Counted from the first letter of the stretch, positions 1-9,489 are shown. The stretch: DNA of 16,365 nucleotides from Hyphochytrium catenoides (GCA_900088475.1 FLMG01001762.1:1-16365); one strand, 5' to 3'. Translations and numbers: made by a program. The notes: generated by a model from the letters alone, not told the origin.

Positions 1-300
1 AGAAGAGAGAGAGAAGGAGGGAGAGGGAGAGAGAGAGAGAACGAAGAGACAGAGCGACGGACTGGCGGTCGGTTGGCGGAGGGTAGAAGGTGGAAAAAAT
101 GACCTTGGAGGCCCAGAAGAGATACAGAGAGACAGGAAGAAGGGCAGGAGAGGGAGACAGAGCGAGACACAGAGACGGGCAACAAAAAGAGAAGAGAATG
201 AGACACAGAGAGAGAGAGAGGCAGACAGACAGACAGCAGACAGACAGAGAGGCAGACAGGCAGACAGACAGACAGAGAGAGAGAGAGAGTGAGAGAGGAG
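1..300. repeat. GA-rich and CAGA-rich compound microsatellite
   Basis: The plus strand is almost purely purine at 1..50. At about 200..300 it has runs of GA dinucleotides mixed with CAGA tetranucleotides (217..272). A short AAT run follows at 305..319. An open frame across this stretch (90..359) encodes only Arg, Glu, Asp, Gln and Thr repeats dictated by the microsatellite and is not a credible gene. Confidence 0.9.
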
Positions 301-362
301 GAGGGAATAATAATAATAACAGAACCAAAAAATATGTGCCTTGTTTAAGCTTAGCTTGATAA

Positions 363-404
363 TATCGGGAATAGGAGCCGTTCAACTAACTGCTATCCCC
401 GATA
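363..404. repeat. Inverted repeat, 12-bp arms with one mismatch
   Basis: Arms 363..374 and 393..404 (TATCGGGAATAG and CTATCCCCGATA) pair over 12 positions with one mismatch, leaving an 18-base loop. In a transcript of the minus strand the mismatch becomes a G-U pair. It lies in unannotated DNA just right of the GA-rich block. It could be a hairpin in a transcript end, a protein-binding site, or chance. Confidence 0.6.
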
Positions 405-744
405 ATTAGCAGCCAAAGGCCCCCCAAAGTGGTGCTGTATGCCGCTGTGTGCCGTTTCGGGTGGAGGGGGGAAGGGCCCGCCCATTGTGGGAACTGTGCT
501 TTACTTCTTTTACAGCTACTGGTATTAGACTCTTAGATTTTAGATAAGATAAAGCTGACTTTGTTCTGTTCTTGACGAGTTGACGAGGCCCATGTACCCC
601 ATGTAGTACCACCTTCCCTTTAGAAGGTTCGGCTATGTCGGATGAAGGCATGGGGTTAGAAACAAATAAAACAAGGTGTAGAACAAGGTTCCACTTTTTT
701 ACCGACCACTGTAAAAGACAAAAAGACGCAAACACGGCAATATT
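405..744. other. Intergenic stretch with no recognisable gene
   Basis: This is mixed-composition DNA between microsatellite blocks. A 109-codon minus-strand open frame at 406..735 fills most of it, but the translation shows no domain, no signal peptide and no recognisable family motif, and no splice-compatible partner was found. Nothing else is visible here. Confidence 0.5.
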
Positions 745-1425
745 TTAATCTATTTTCGTGCATCTCCACTTCTCTCTCGTTGTCCTCAACTTCCTCTTCT
801 TCCTCCTCCTCCTTCCTCCTCTCTCATGAGCCACATTCCTTCCTCCTCCTTGTTGCTGCTCCTCCCTTGCCCTCTCTTCTTCTTCTTCCTCTTGTTCTCC
901 GTCACCTCCACACTCTTCCTCCTCCTGCTTGCTCTTCCGCCCTCTTCGACTGACTCTGTCATGGGCCTGGGTTTCCTTTCTCCTCCGTCCTTGCTCCTCC
1001 TCCTCCTCCTGGTTGCTGCGACTAACTTGCACCCGTCCAGCATGTCTTGCAGCGCGTCTCCTCTCCTTCTTCTTCTAACTTATCAGTCTGGCTACGGGAG
1101 CGCGGGTCATGGTGTGATGATGGCAGGAGAAGCGATGAGCAGGGAGGAGAAAGAAGAAGAAAGGAATAGCAAGCATAGGGCAGGAGATGAAAAAAGTCAA
1201 CGAAGGGAAAAGGACTTTTAGTGCTTATCACTATAGCTCATCATCTTCTCCTCGCTGCCTAATAATAGTCGAAAGTCAGAAGGAGAGAAACAAGGCAGAA
1301 AATCGAAAAAGGGCTGAGACGGCGAGAGAGCAAGACAGGATAGGAGAAGAAGAAGAGAAGGAAGAGGCAAATAACAGGCAGTGTCGCCAGGTAGAAGAAG
1401 GAGCATTGCTAGTGGTTTCCTGTGT
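745..1425. repeat. Polypyrimidine block followed by polypurine block
   Basis: On the plus strand about 765..1080 is strongly pyrimidine-rich (imperfect TCC, TTC and CTC units), and about 1105..1425 is strongly purine-rich (GA, GAA and GGA units). The two halves are partly complementary, so a transcript could fold back on itself. Open frames on both strands here encode only Leu/Ser-rich or Arg/Glu-rich low-complexity protein and are rejected as genes. Confidence 0.75.
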
Positions 1426-1924
1426 AGCGAAGACATCGAGCATTGTAGGGTTGCAAGTTGCATGTCTTTAGCTAGCGGCCTCGGTCCCTCGAAGGCTTAA
1501 GCCTCACTGAGTAGCCAAAATGGCGAAGGGGCGAAGAGTCATCCCCTTCTTCTTCCACCAGCTCTTTCTCTCCTATCTCAAGCTCTCTCTCGTCTCGCTC
1601 TCCTCCTTCAATCTTTCCCAGATCTCTCATCGTGGGTTGTGCTCTGACGGAGGCCAAGCGATAACTCTGCCATGCGCCGTATGAAGGAAAAGACGCTCGA
1701 GCTTCCTCGCCTTCTTCTTTGTCAGTCACCCTAAGAGGGGAGAAAACAGATAGATATGTCACGGCGTCCATACAGAATAGAGAGGAAAAAGATCTGAAAG
1801 AACAAAAGGAGGAGGAAGAGTAATGAGTGGAGAATGCTTCGTGGAGGAGACAGCGAGAGCGAGAGAGGAGCCGGAAAAGATGTCAATCTACGGAAGCAAG
1901 AGAGAGAGATGGGAGACCCTTTGC
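1426..1924. other. Intergenic DNA downstream of the DUF1275 gene
   Basis: This is the 3' flank of the DUF1275 gene, which reads leftward. It contains a pyrimidine-rich part (about 1540..1740) and a purine-rich part (about 1780..1920) on the plus strand. No convincing polyadenylation signal and no other coding sequence could be identified. Confidence 0.5.
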
Positions 1925-2750
1925 TTACGGCGATGTCAAGAGCGCCTCAATGAAGCTCTGATTGTACACCACGGCCAAGGTGCCCACGTAGAGCATTGCG
2001 AGGAGGAGTGAGAAGAGAGCGGAGAGGAACAGACAGGCATTTCCCATGTTCTGGAAGGCAAGAAAACCCAGAACTCCACCTAGAAAGAAGCTGAGAAGAA
2101 GAGGCACGAGAAGCTGTAGCTTCCACAGCTCCGAAGTGTCGGACCTGTGGACGACAGAAGACAGAATCCTTTAGCAACTCTTTTCGTCTTAGTGTTTCCT
2201 GCTTTCTGAGGCTCTCGTTTTCCTTTCAGGACTCTAACTAGTTCTCTGCACTTACTCTCTCGCTATCTTTTCTGGTCTCTGCTGTGGTTCTCTCCGGTCT
2301 CACTGTTGTGCCCTTCGAGGCATCGTTGGGCGTGATCTCTCTCGTGACAAACAGCTTCCTCACCTGTTTCTCAGATACCGACCGACCACGAGCGAGACAT
2401 CTGTCGCGATGCCTGTCATGTGCGTGGTGCGCACCACGGCACCGCTGTACCGAGTTGTCATCCCATTCTGCAAGCCTGAGGCGATGCCTAAGAGATAGAC
2501 AGCCAATGTGGACGAAGAGGAAAAGGTTCCCTCTAGAGAGACCGCGAAACGGGGGAGATAGAAGAGTGTGCGTCAGTGCTGTTGTTGGGTCAGGGTAACA
2601 TTCCAGGATTAAGCTCTGAGCTGCAGACAGCGTGAGGAGACACACACACAGAGAGAGAGAGACAGAGAGAGAGTAGGTGAGAGAGAGAGAGAGAGACAGA
2701 AAGAGAGAGAAGAAGAAAAAGAGCACTCACTCCTAAGCGGGCGTCACATC

Positions 2751-2832
<82 letters not shown>

Positions 2833-3632
2833 ATCCATATTAGTACTCCCCTTTCTTGCTCTCACCTACGGCAGCCGCTGTCAACACCCCGGAGTTGAGT
2901 ACCAGCACCTGAGCGTAGCCTCTTCCCAAGCGGAAGGCCTCGTTCCCTATAATTCCACCGCTAACGAGTGCGCCGAACATGAAAGACAGGAGAAGAAGAG
3001 AGAGAGAGGTAAAAGAAGAAAGAGAGAGAGAGGCAGCGGAGATTGCTACTTTCGTCACATTCCCTGTGACGTGCGTGATGGTCGTCTTTAGGAAGCTCTG
3101 CAGCGAGACAGAGTTGATAAACCCAGCATTAATCGCTAACAAGGCACCTCCAAGAGATACAGCAAGGAAGTCGCTTCGATCCTGGAGTTGCTGAGAGTTC
3201 TCCTAGAGAGATACATAGTCAGAGACACAGGACAGGGAGGAGAGAGCGTAGGCGCAGGGGAGAGAAGAGAGAAAGAAGGTGAGAAAGAGACAGAGAAAGA
3301 GAGAGGGTGAGAGAGGAACTTGTAGACACAGAGGTTTGAAAGAGCTGGCAAAGAGAGGAAGTGGCAGATCAGTCAGCACGCCGCTTTAACGTTTGGGCCT
3401 TGGAGGGCTGAGAGAAATAGAATAAAGCAAGCGAGAGAAAGGGGAGCTTGCAAGAGAAAGAGGAGCTAGCGAGAGAGAGTGAAAGCCCTTGCTATACCTT
3501 CCCTGTTAGCTCTTCCACCTTGACAACTCTCTCTCTCGACTCTCTTCGCGTCCCTTCCACATTCCAACCAGTGCCAGTGCGCGTGGACGAGACGCTCCGC
3601 AGTAGCGGCTGACGGACGGGCACAGCGATCAT
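1925..3632 (-). CDS. DUF1275 (YoaK-like) integral membrane protein, four exons
   Basis: The predicted product is a 286-residue polytopic membrane protein of the DUF1275/YoaK family, whose function is not established. Exons, in transcript order, are 3632..3498, 3202..2866, 2532..2364 and 2144..1925. Donors are GTATAG, GTGAGA and GTGAGG, acceptors end in TAG, TAG and CAG, and the phases (0, 1, 2) match at every junction. Residues 1 to 55 are polar. A membrane segment near 58-78 (GGALLAINAGFINSV) is followed by HVTGN (89-93), the family hallmark. Exon 3 carries the second hallmark, GLQNGM (177-182), and a repeat-like RTTHMTG (192-198). Exon 4 supplies the final hydrophobic helices and ends in EALLTSP. 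The start is the first ATG giving phase 0 into exon 2. Exon 1 is the least certain part, and in-frame alternative acceptors lie at the start of exon 2 (CAG before 3190 and before 3181). Introns are 295, 333 and 219 bp. Confidence 0.85.
2641..2712. repeat. CA/GA microsatellite inside DUF1275 intron 2
   Basis: A (CA)5 run at 2641..2650 passes into imperfect GA repeats to about 2712. The gene is on the minus strand, so in the pre-mRNA this is a CU-rich tract about 110 to 180 bases upstream of the intron 2 acceptor. Confidence 0.9.
2750..2830. repeat. CT microsatellite inside DUF1275 intron 2
   Basis: A CT run at 2750..2799 has a single interruption (TTT at 2762..2764). Interrupted CT units continue to about 2830. 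In the pre-mRNA this is a GA-rich tract close to the 5' splice site and complementary to the CU-rich tract further 3' in the same intron. Confidence 0.95.
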
Positions 3633-3891
3633 ATTCACTGCTTTGGAGCAACCCCGCTTCCCCTCTCTTTCGAAGACCTTGTCCTACACTTTATCTTTCC
3701 CTTCTCTCTCTCTCGTTCTGTCGCAAACCTTTTGACCTGATCCTCTTGTCGGCTGTCAGCGCCAGATGACTTAAACCTGTGGCTGCGTGGAGGACTATTC
3801 TTCACACTTGGTCGGGGAAACGAAAAGTGAGCGAAGAGAGACAGCGACAATCCGAAAGACCGCGGCAACACAGGAGGAGAGTGAGGGAGAG

Positions 3892-3894
<3 letters not shown>

Positions 3895-3938
<44 letters not shown>
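3895..3938. repeat. Perfect (AG)22 microsatellite
   Basis: Twenty-two uninterrupted AG units are followed by a T and a few more GA units. It lies in the 5' flank of the DUF1275 gene. Confidence 0.98.
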
Positions 3939-3945
<7 letters not shown>

Positions 3946-4049
3946 GAGAAGGGCAAATGGACGAAAGCGATAAGAACCGCCAAGAACCCAAACGACAAAA
4001 ACGGACAAAGCTGGTCCAGACCAGCATGAATATATAGAATCTGTATCAA

Positions 4050-4055
4050 TTTATT
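4050..4055 (-). promoter_or_regulatory. Possible polyadenylation signal (AATAAA)
   Basis: The minus strand reads AATAAA about 280 bases past the stop codon of the glycosyltransferase-like gene, in a locally AT-rich patch. This is a plausible 3'-end signal for that gene. A six-base match occurs often by chance, so support is weak. Confidence 0.25.
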
Positions 4056-4337
4056 CTATAACATAAGTCATACTGGTGAGCAGATTGTAAATAACGTTCT
4101 TAGTTGCCTTCTGAAAGGACATGACAGCGAAGAGAGAGTGAAGGAGCCTACCAAGGCAGAAGAAAAGGAAGGCACGGCAAGGACTAGGGACGAGGAAGAA
4201 AGAAAGCCGAGGCTGAAGATGACTTATAAGAGAGGAGAGACTCGGAGGACATGAGAGGAGAAAGGAGAGAGTCTCGAGACGTATGATAGAGAGCAGAGAG
4301 AGGGAGAAAGGAAGAGGTAGTGGACGTCTTGCAGAGA

Positions 4338-7300
4338 TTAGTCCTGCTGCCGACTCAGTTGCCTCTGCTCTTCGACTAGCTCTTGCATTTTTTTGTGAAA
4401 GAAGTGTGTGTCCTCTTCAAAGCGACGTCTTGCATTGAGCGCTCGCCGCCGTCTTTCTTTCGGAGTCATCGCCAAGGCCTGCAATTAGGGAGAAGCCGCA
4501 TTATGCCTCTCCTCTGTCGTCTTTGTCCTCTCGTCGCTTCTCTTCTAACTTGAGTCAATTCTTTCTTTCCCTCTTTCCATATTCCTTCACTCCTCCTTCG
4601 GGGTCGTGCTTTTGGTTCTTGTCCACGTGATCTATCCTTGGCCTTCCTTCCTCTTTGAAACGTACCTGCTCCACTCCTTGGCACACTGCCCCTGCGGGGA
4701 CGTTGGCCCTAAGATCTACGCTGTCTTTTAACCCGTTGGGCTCTGACCAACTGCTTCCAAGTATCTGCAAGCGCAGGACAAGCGTCACCCTACAGATTTC
4801 TTCGTCTTGTCTGCTGAACAGCTTGTCATAGCCATTCAGCTCATCCCATTTGCTCTACTCATGGCCAGATCTTCTCATATTACTTCTAAACTTCCTACCT
4901 GGCGCTCATCGTTAGAGGTACGAGACGGTTTAACTAGGATCCCAGAGTCGATATCAATCAGCTCGTCCATTGGATGGTACTCTGAGAAAGTAAATATGAA
5001 CCACATAAAAATGGGAGTTACATCAAAGAGAGGCGGAGAGGCAGGAGAAAAGATAGAGAGAGAGGAAGAGAACGAGACACACCAAGAGAGGGCACGCTAG
5101 ACATAGAGCAAGAAACGAAGAATAAACTTGGGAGTCTTTGCCCAGGAGAGGAAAAGAGTGAAAATGTACACTTAGAGAACGAGATCTAACTTGATAGCAG
5201 AGCTAAGACCTTTAAAAGCGACATGAGAAGGGGCCGCACGAATAAGATCAAGCGAACAAACAAGCAATTGCCAGATACAACTAGAGAACAAAGAAGAGGA
5301 TCCTACCAAAAAAAGACAACTTTCGATAGGGCTTAGATCGTTTAAGCAGGACGAAAGGTGCAGTAGGAGAGTAGGCCAGGATCAGACAGAGCAGAGAGAG
5401 ACCTCTGGAAGACAAGTGGACAGTATGAGGCATCTTTAACTACCTGTCGTTATCACCAATGACTGTGCTGCCCTTGCCTGGTTGATATAATGCCCAAACC
5501 CCTCCATCTCGCTGGGACATAGAGCGACAATGGACTTGGCTAGCTCCTCCGCTACCTCTTGAAAGGGTGTTTCCCCTTTGTAGCTCACCATCAGCTCATC
5601 GGAGTGGCGCGGAACGCCATTTCTCGTGGGAGGGAACACTTTGTCATAGTACTCAACATTCATACCCCTCATGTACACTTTGAGTGGAAACTTCTCTCTT
5701 CGGCTTTTCCAGCATTGAAGCACCTCCTTCGTGCTTTTGAAGGGGCTTAAGTTTCCGGGATTAATGGTGAGGAGTCAGAGCGGAAGGAGAGCAAGATATG
5801 GACACGGTGAGGGGTATGAAGGAGGAAGGATTGGCGAATAAGAAGGTTAGATCGTTGCAAGTGCGGTGTCCGAAGGTCAGTCGCCAGCCGCACCTATTTC
5901 CAGGCACATGGATGAAGGTTGTTTCGCTATAATCTTTCGTTTTTCTGAAGTCTTTCCCTTGTAGCTTGGGCACCACCGTGATGTCCGTTGTCACGTGCTT
6001 CGTGTACACTACCTGAAGCACCGCCCAAACAAAAGAGGATTAGAGGGTTAGATAGAGAGAGAGAGTCAGAGGGAGAGTTGCTTTGTCCATAAGTACACGT
6101 AGCTAATCGGGACCCGGTCGTCACTAGAGTTCTGAGTGCTATTTCTAGTTGTTTCAAGTACCTTGGTTCCTAAGGGATTGCCATTCTGCTCGTACCACTT
6201 CGACACCTTTTTGCTCGCAAAGTTTTGTCTTGCAAAGCACCGCACTGCTATTCCAAAAGTGCTCAGGTCTCAACTCGTACATCTAGTCACGTGACCAGAA
6301 GGATAGAAAAGCGGAACCTAGGGTTAAAAGATATTCACACCAGCTATCGAAGGTAGATGCCGGCATTTATACGAGGATGGACCCTGCATTACTGGTTCTG
6401 TCTAATCTGCTCCCATCGCCGTCCTAGCAATCTTAGCGCAACCTTATACCCTCTGGAATGCCGCTCAACCTTACAAGCTCTAGTATATTCCCATCTCACC
6501 TCTATGTTGGGCATCAACCAGATGGGCTTTGTCTTCCAGTCCGGATGCTCATTGATCCGATCCCAGTAATGGTTCATCATGATCACGGGAGTATGGGGAC
6601 AGAGATCGTGGTAGCTCACACTCTTGCCGCGGTACAGCCACCGACTGGTGAAGACCCATCCTGGGAGACCTCGCAACTGGCCATCTTTGATAAGCAGTGA
6701 CATTTAAAAAAATGATGGTTAAAAGAGAACAGCATGAATAGGAAGCGAGCCGACAACAGAATTAGCGCCGTCAACAAACCAGCGGAAGAGACCATGCGGC
6801 AGAGGATACGGAGATTGGGAGGAAAGGCGTCCAGCAAGCACAAGCGCAAGAGCTTCTTACACTTAATGTAGGCCATCGCATCTTCGCAGTAGCCGTAGCT
6901 CCGTAAGCCCATTGGAATAAAGACCTACAGGTGAAACCTACTCACTTAGTCCAACCAAAGACGCCTCCCAAGGTAACGACAGCCGGGGAAACGAGAACCT
7001 TGGCTCTAGACAGTGACAAGATCGCAAAGCAACAGGAAGAAATAGGCTAAGATTTGAGCACTGCCCTTCCCAGCGTCCACTCAGACGACGTCGACGCCAT
7101 AGGGTTACTGGTTAGTGAAAGAATCTTACATCGATCATGGCACACTCTGCCAGCTTCTCGACCAATTGCGGATCGTCCTGAAAAGTGACGAAGGTCATGT
7201 TGTCTGGATCTAGATCCGCCGCATACCGCCAGTCAATGATAGAATGATTCCTTTTTGTACACTGCTCTACGAGGTAGAATGCGTGAAGCTGCTGCTGGTC

Positions 7301-7576
7301 AAAGGACGACAAGCCCCGACCTCGTGCCACTGGGGCCGCAGAAGACTTATCCTGAGGTTGCGTGCTCAATATCGGAGCTTCATGACGCAAGCGGGAAACA
7401 TTCTTTACCTCTGTGAGGCCGTCCACATTGGAAGAAGTTAAGGCAATGGGATCTACAATCCTGAAGTAAAGGTCGAGAGAAGACTTTAAGATGGAAAGGA
7501 CGGCAGCTCCGACCAATACCATCCACAAGGCGTGACGCCACAGCAGCCTGTTACTCCTTCTGCTATGACCTAGCAT
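4338..7576 (-). CDS. Type II membrane GT-B glycosyltransferase-like protein, nine exons, one frameshift
   Basis: Exons in transcript order are 7576..7130, 6924..6861, 6684..6500, 6282..6162, 6012..5894, 5745..5444, 4981..4899, 4764..4666 and 4478..4338. All junctions are GT..AG and phases agree (0, 1, 0, 0, 2, 1, 0, 0), except that exon 4 is 121 bases and carries one surplus base. The corrected product is 519 residues. Residues 1-15 are basic, 16-38 form a single signal-anchor helix, and a stem with N-x-S/T sites follows, so a Golgi or ER lumenal enzyme is inferred. Conserved-looking blocks are GYCEDAMAYIKY, HTPVIMMNHYWDRI, KPIWLMPNIE-MYEL, NGNPLGTK, FIHVPGNSPFKSTKEV, then EGFGHYINQAR (from 393) and GILVKPSRTS. 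The last blocks resemble the nucleotide-sugar-binding half of retaining GT-B enzymes. The C-terminus (NARRRFEEDTHFFHKKM) is basic and helical. The start is the first in-frame ATG after a stop at 7606..7604. Donor substrate and product are unknown. Confidence 0.78.
6218..6230 (-). other. Single-base frameshift in exon 4 of the glycosyltransferase-like gene
   Basis: Exon 4 begins in the frame reading MYELRPEHFWNSSAVLCKT but ends in the next frame, reading FASKKVSKWYEQNGNPLGTK, which joins in phase to VVYTKHV of exon 5. The switch needs removal of one base, most simply one of four A's (plus-strand TTTT at 6223..6226). Unshifted, the spliced reading meets a stop at 5929..5927 in exon 5, upstream of four further exon junctions. 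It could be a sequencing indel in a homopolymer, a recent inactivating mutation, or an allele difference. Confidence 0.7.
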
Positions 7577-8286
7577 CTCTTCCCCTTTCAGAGTTACATC
7601 CAACTAGTCCTTCTTGCTTTGGAGCTAGTGAGAGGTCAAGCGCCTTTGTCCTTCTTCGGATTAAGTGTCATTGCAGACGTGGCTAATGCTTGAGACAGCT
7701 GCTGAACTGCCCTAGAAGACTTAGATGAAAGCAGTAGAACCAGGATCAACGAGAGATGGAGGCTAGCCGCGAGCTATAGATGTCAAGTCCAGCGGGAAAG
7801 AGGATCAATGGGCTAAACCACAAATTGTGAGCCCCTCAACTCAAAACAAAGCTTCTATGGAAGAGATCAATCTAGAGCTCCATCAGCAAATGGCGGAAAG
7901 GAAAGTGAACAAAGCCACGCCGATCTCTGGCTGCGGTGAGCTGCCAGGAGACGAGGAGAAGGTCTCAGCTTCTTGGGCCTTGGACCTCGTCGGGAGCAGC
8001 CTTGCGTTTGTCGCTTGATCGCCAATCCTACACAGGGACAGGAAGCTGTTCATTTTACTCCTTTTTATCCCAGCTTTTATTGTTCTGATTATTAAAATAG
8101 CAAAAGTTCTTTTAAGAATCCCTCTTGGTTCTTGTAGCTGTTCTCGTACGTCCCCTTCCACTTTCGACGTAAGGTCATGACTACTCTAAAAACAAAGGTC
8201 TGTCTGTATGGCTGTTTGAGACGTTTTCGGTGAATAGCTGATATTCGCTTATAATGGGACTGTAGATTCATTTAGTTCCGACAAAA
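7577..8286. other. Intergenic 5' flank of the glycosyltransferase-like gene
   Basis: This region presumably contains the promoter of the leftward-reading glycosyltransferase-like gene. Short open frames on both strands (for example 7827..8018 plus and 8161..7883 minus) have no recognisable domain and no splice partner. No TATA box or other motif could be defended. Confidence 0.45.
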
Positions 8287-8302
8287 TTACGTAGTTACGT
8301 AG
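8287..8302. repeat. Tandem pair of TTACGTAG
   Basis: Two adjacent exact copies of an octamer, each containing the palindrome TACGTA, lie in an AT-rich intergenic stretch (about 8160..8520). It is too short to interpret; it may be a protein-binding pair or chance. Confidence 0.5.
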
Positions 8303-8940
8303 CTATTTTTCCAAGTATACAAACTATATACCCAAACTAATCCAATTGTCCTTTCAATAAAACGTCTTCCCTCTTATAGAAAAGTGTCAGACCTACTTTG
8401 ACGTTTTTTTTTGCATTTTATTGTGAGGGCGAAGAATCTCCCATATAAATTTGAAAAAAAGGCCCTGCCTTTGATCATGAAAAAAATTCCAGTCTTTATA
8501 ATAATAATGTCAGACCCATACTTTCACAAAGACTTGACTCTCTTCATAGAAACTTGGTGAGTTGGTAGGAAGACGAGCCGTGGCCTCGCTTCATGCGCTC
8601 ATCCACTCATCAGAGGATAGTTTGGTCGGACATGGACCAGAAGAAGGCCCACAGCAACTGGCGTGGGGCGGCAGGACAGGGCGACCCAGGGACTTGAGAC
8701 TGAGATGAGCAATGCTGGTGCGGACGGACTAGAGTAAAAGATGGACTGCCCGCAACAGACAGAAGCAGGAAACTCATCTTTGGCCATCGTGTCCACTTTC
8801 TGAGAGCCTTGATACACTGGACAAGGGCAGACAGCAAGGAGGACACAGGAATCATGTGCAATTCTTACCAGAAAGAAGTAAACGGCTCGTGAGGAGCCAA
8901 GGACAACCTGGGTCATCTACCGGGGAGGTGAAGTAGGAAG
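8303..8940. other. AT-rich intergenic DNA without a recognised gene
   Basis: The left part (to about 8520) is AT-rich with several poly-A and poly-T runs. Overlapping minus-strand open frames at 8599..8916 encode hydrophobic, Ser/Pro/Val-rich peptides with no family resemblance. The region lies downstream of the alginate-lyase-like gene and may include its 3' untranslated sequence. Confidence 0.4.
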
Positions 8941-9024
8941 AGAGGCTCAAGAGCTCTAATGATTGCTCCTACTATTCTGGGTCATAGAGGCTCAAGAGCT
9001 ACGATGATTGCTCCTACTATTCTG
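8941..9024. repeat. Tandem duplication of a 45-bp unit, two copies
   Basis: Positions 8941..8979 and 8986..9024 are near-identical 39-base blocks, both starting AGAGGCTCAAGAGCT and ending GATTGCTCCTACTATTCTG, with only a few differences between them. The period is 45 bp. This looks like a recent slippage or unequal-exchange duplication in non-coding DNA. Confidence 0.9.
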
Positions 9025-9489
9025 TCCCTGCTACCCCAACATCCATCCCCTGCACAGTACTGCCGTTCGGAGCCATTGATGAAGAACAGCTGTCAAAATG
9101 CTGCGCTTTGCTTAGAACTCGTCATTCTTGGTGACAACGGACTTTGCCCTGCACGTCACTCTTCCTGAGAAGCGAACTGTCTCACATAGATAATATCTTA
9201 ACAAGAATAAGGAACTATCCTGCCGCCAGCCTCCCCGTTGATGGCATCGCCCTTTGGCGGCCGTAGCAAAGCTATGCACCACGAGCTATCAGTATACTAT
9301 GCTTGGACAATATGGATTTGAAGAGAAGAAAGAGAGGGAGAGACAAGGAGAGTGGACTGAGTTGAACAACAACAATAAAACAGGTAGGAGACTGGCCAAG
9401 AGCCTGACGCATGGCCTGAAAGCAGTAAAAGGGCTTGGAAACGGAAGAAAAAGAAAGCACCACGCTCTACGCCTCCCTTCTTTCTCCCA
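9025..9489. other. 3' flank of the alginate-lyase-like gene
   Basis: This is non-coding DNA immediately past the stop codon of the leftward-reading gene. A plus-strand open frame (9254..9493) encodes a Lys/Arg-rich peptide without recognisable features and is not called. Nothing else is visible. Confidence 0.4.

Larger units (their letters stand above)
3633..4337. other. Intergenic region between two minus-strand genes
   Basis: This separates the 3' end of the glycosyltransferase-like gene from the start codon of the DUF1275 gene and must contain the promoter of the latter. On the sense strand of DUF1275 it is CT-rich, with the long AG/CT microsatellite about 265 bp upstream of the start codon. 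No open frame here has a recognisable product; the Ser/Leu-rich frames are produced by the microsatellite. Confidence 0.6.

Noticed and set aside
90-359. 89-codon plus-strand open frame
   Set aside because: The translation is Arg/Glu/Asp/Gln/Thr repeat generated by GA and CAGA microsatellites, with no domain or splice context.
406-735. 109-codon minus-strand open frame
   Set aside because: No recognisable family, signal or splice partner. A weak resemblance of its PPSTRNG segment to TRNG segments in two other proteins here is too short to mean anything.
826-1221. 131-codon Leu/Ser-rich frame resembling a membrane protein
   Set aside because: The hydrophobicity comes from CTC/CTT repeats. 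No loops, charges or motifs of a real membrane protein family are present.
2238-2726. 162-codon minus-strand open frame
   Set aside because: Part of it (2532..2364) is a real DUF1275 exon but in a different frame, where it reads GLQNGM and RTTHMTG. The long frame itself is a shadow.
4807-5100. 97-codon plus-strand open frame
   Set aside because: It lies opposite exon 7 and introns 6 and 7 of the glycosyltransferase-like gene, whose minus-strand reading (HPMDELIDIDSGILVKPS) is clearly the conserved one.
5927-6161. Alternative exon 4 to 5 joining (acceptor at TAG before 6008) that would avoid invoking a frameshift
   Set aside because: It keeps phase 1 but discards the well-patterned NGNPLGTK segment that joins naturally to VVYTKHV. 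The frameshift model explains more of the sequence, though cDNA could overturn this.
8599-8916. Overlapping minus-strand frames of 105 and 83 codons
   Set aside because: Two mutually exclusive frames with similar low-information hydrophobic content and no conserved pattern.
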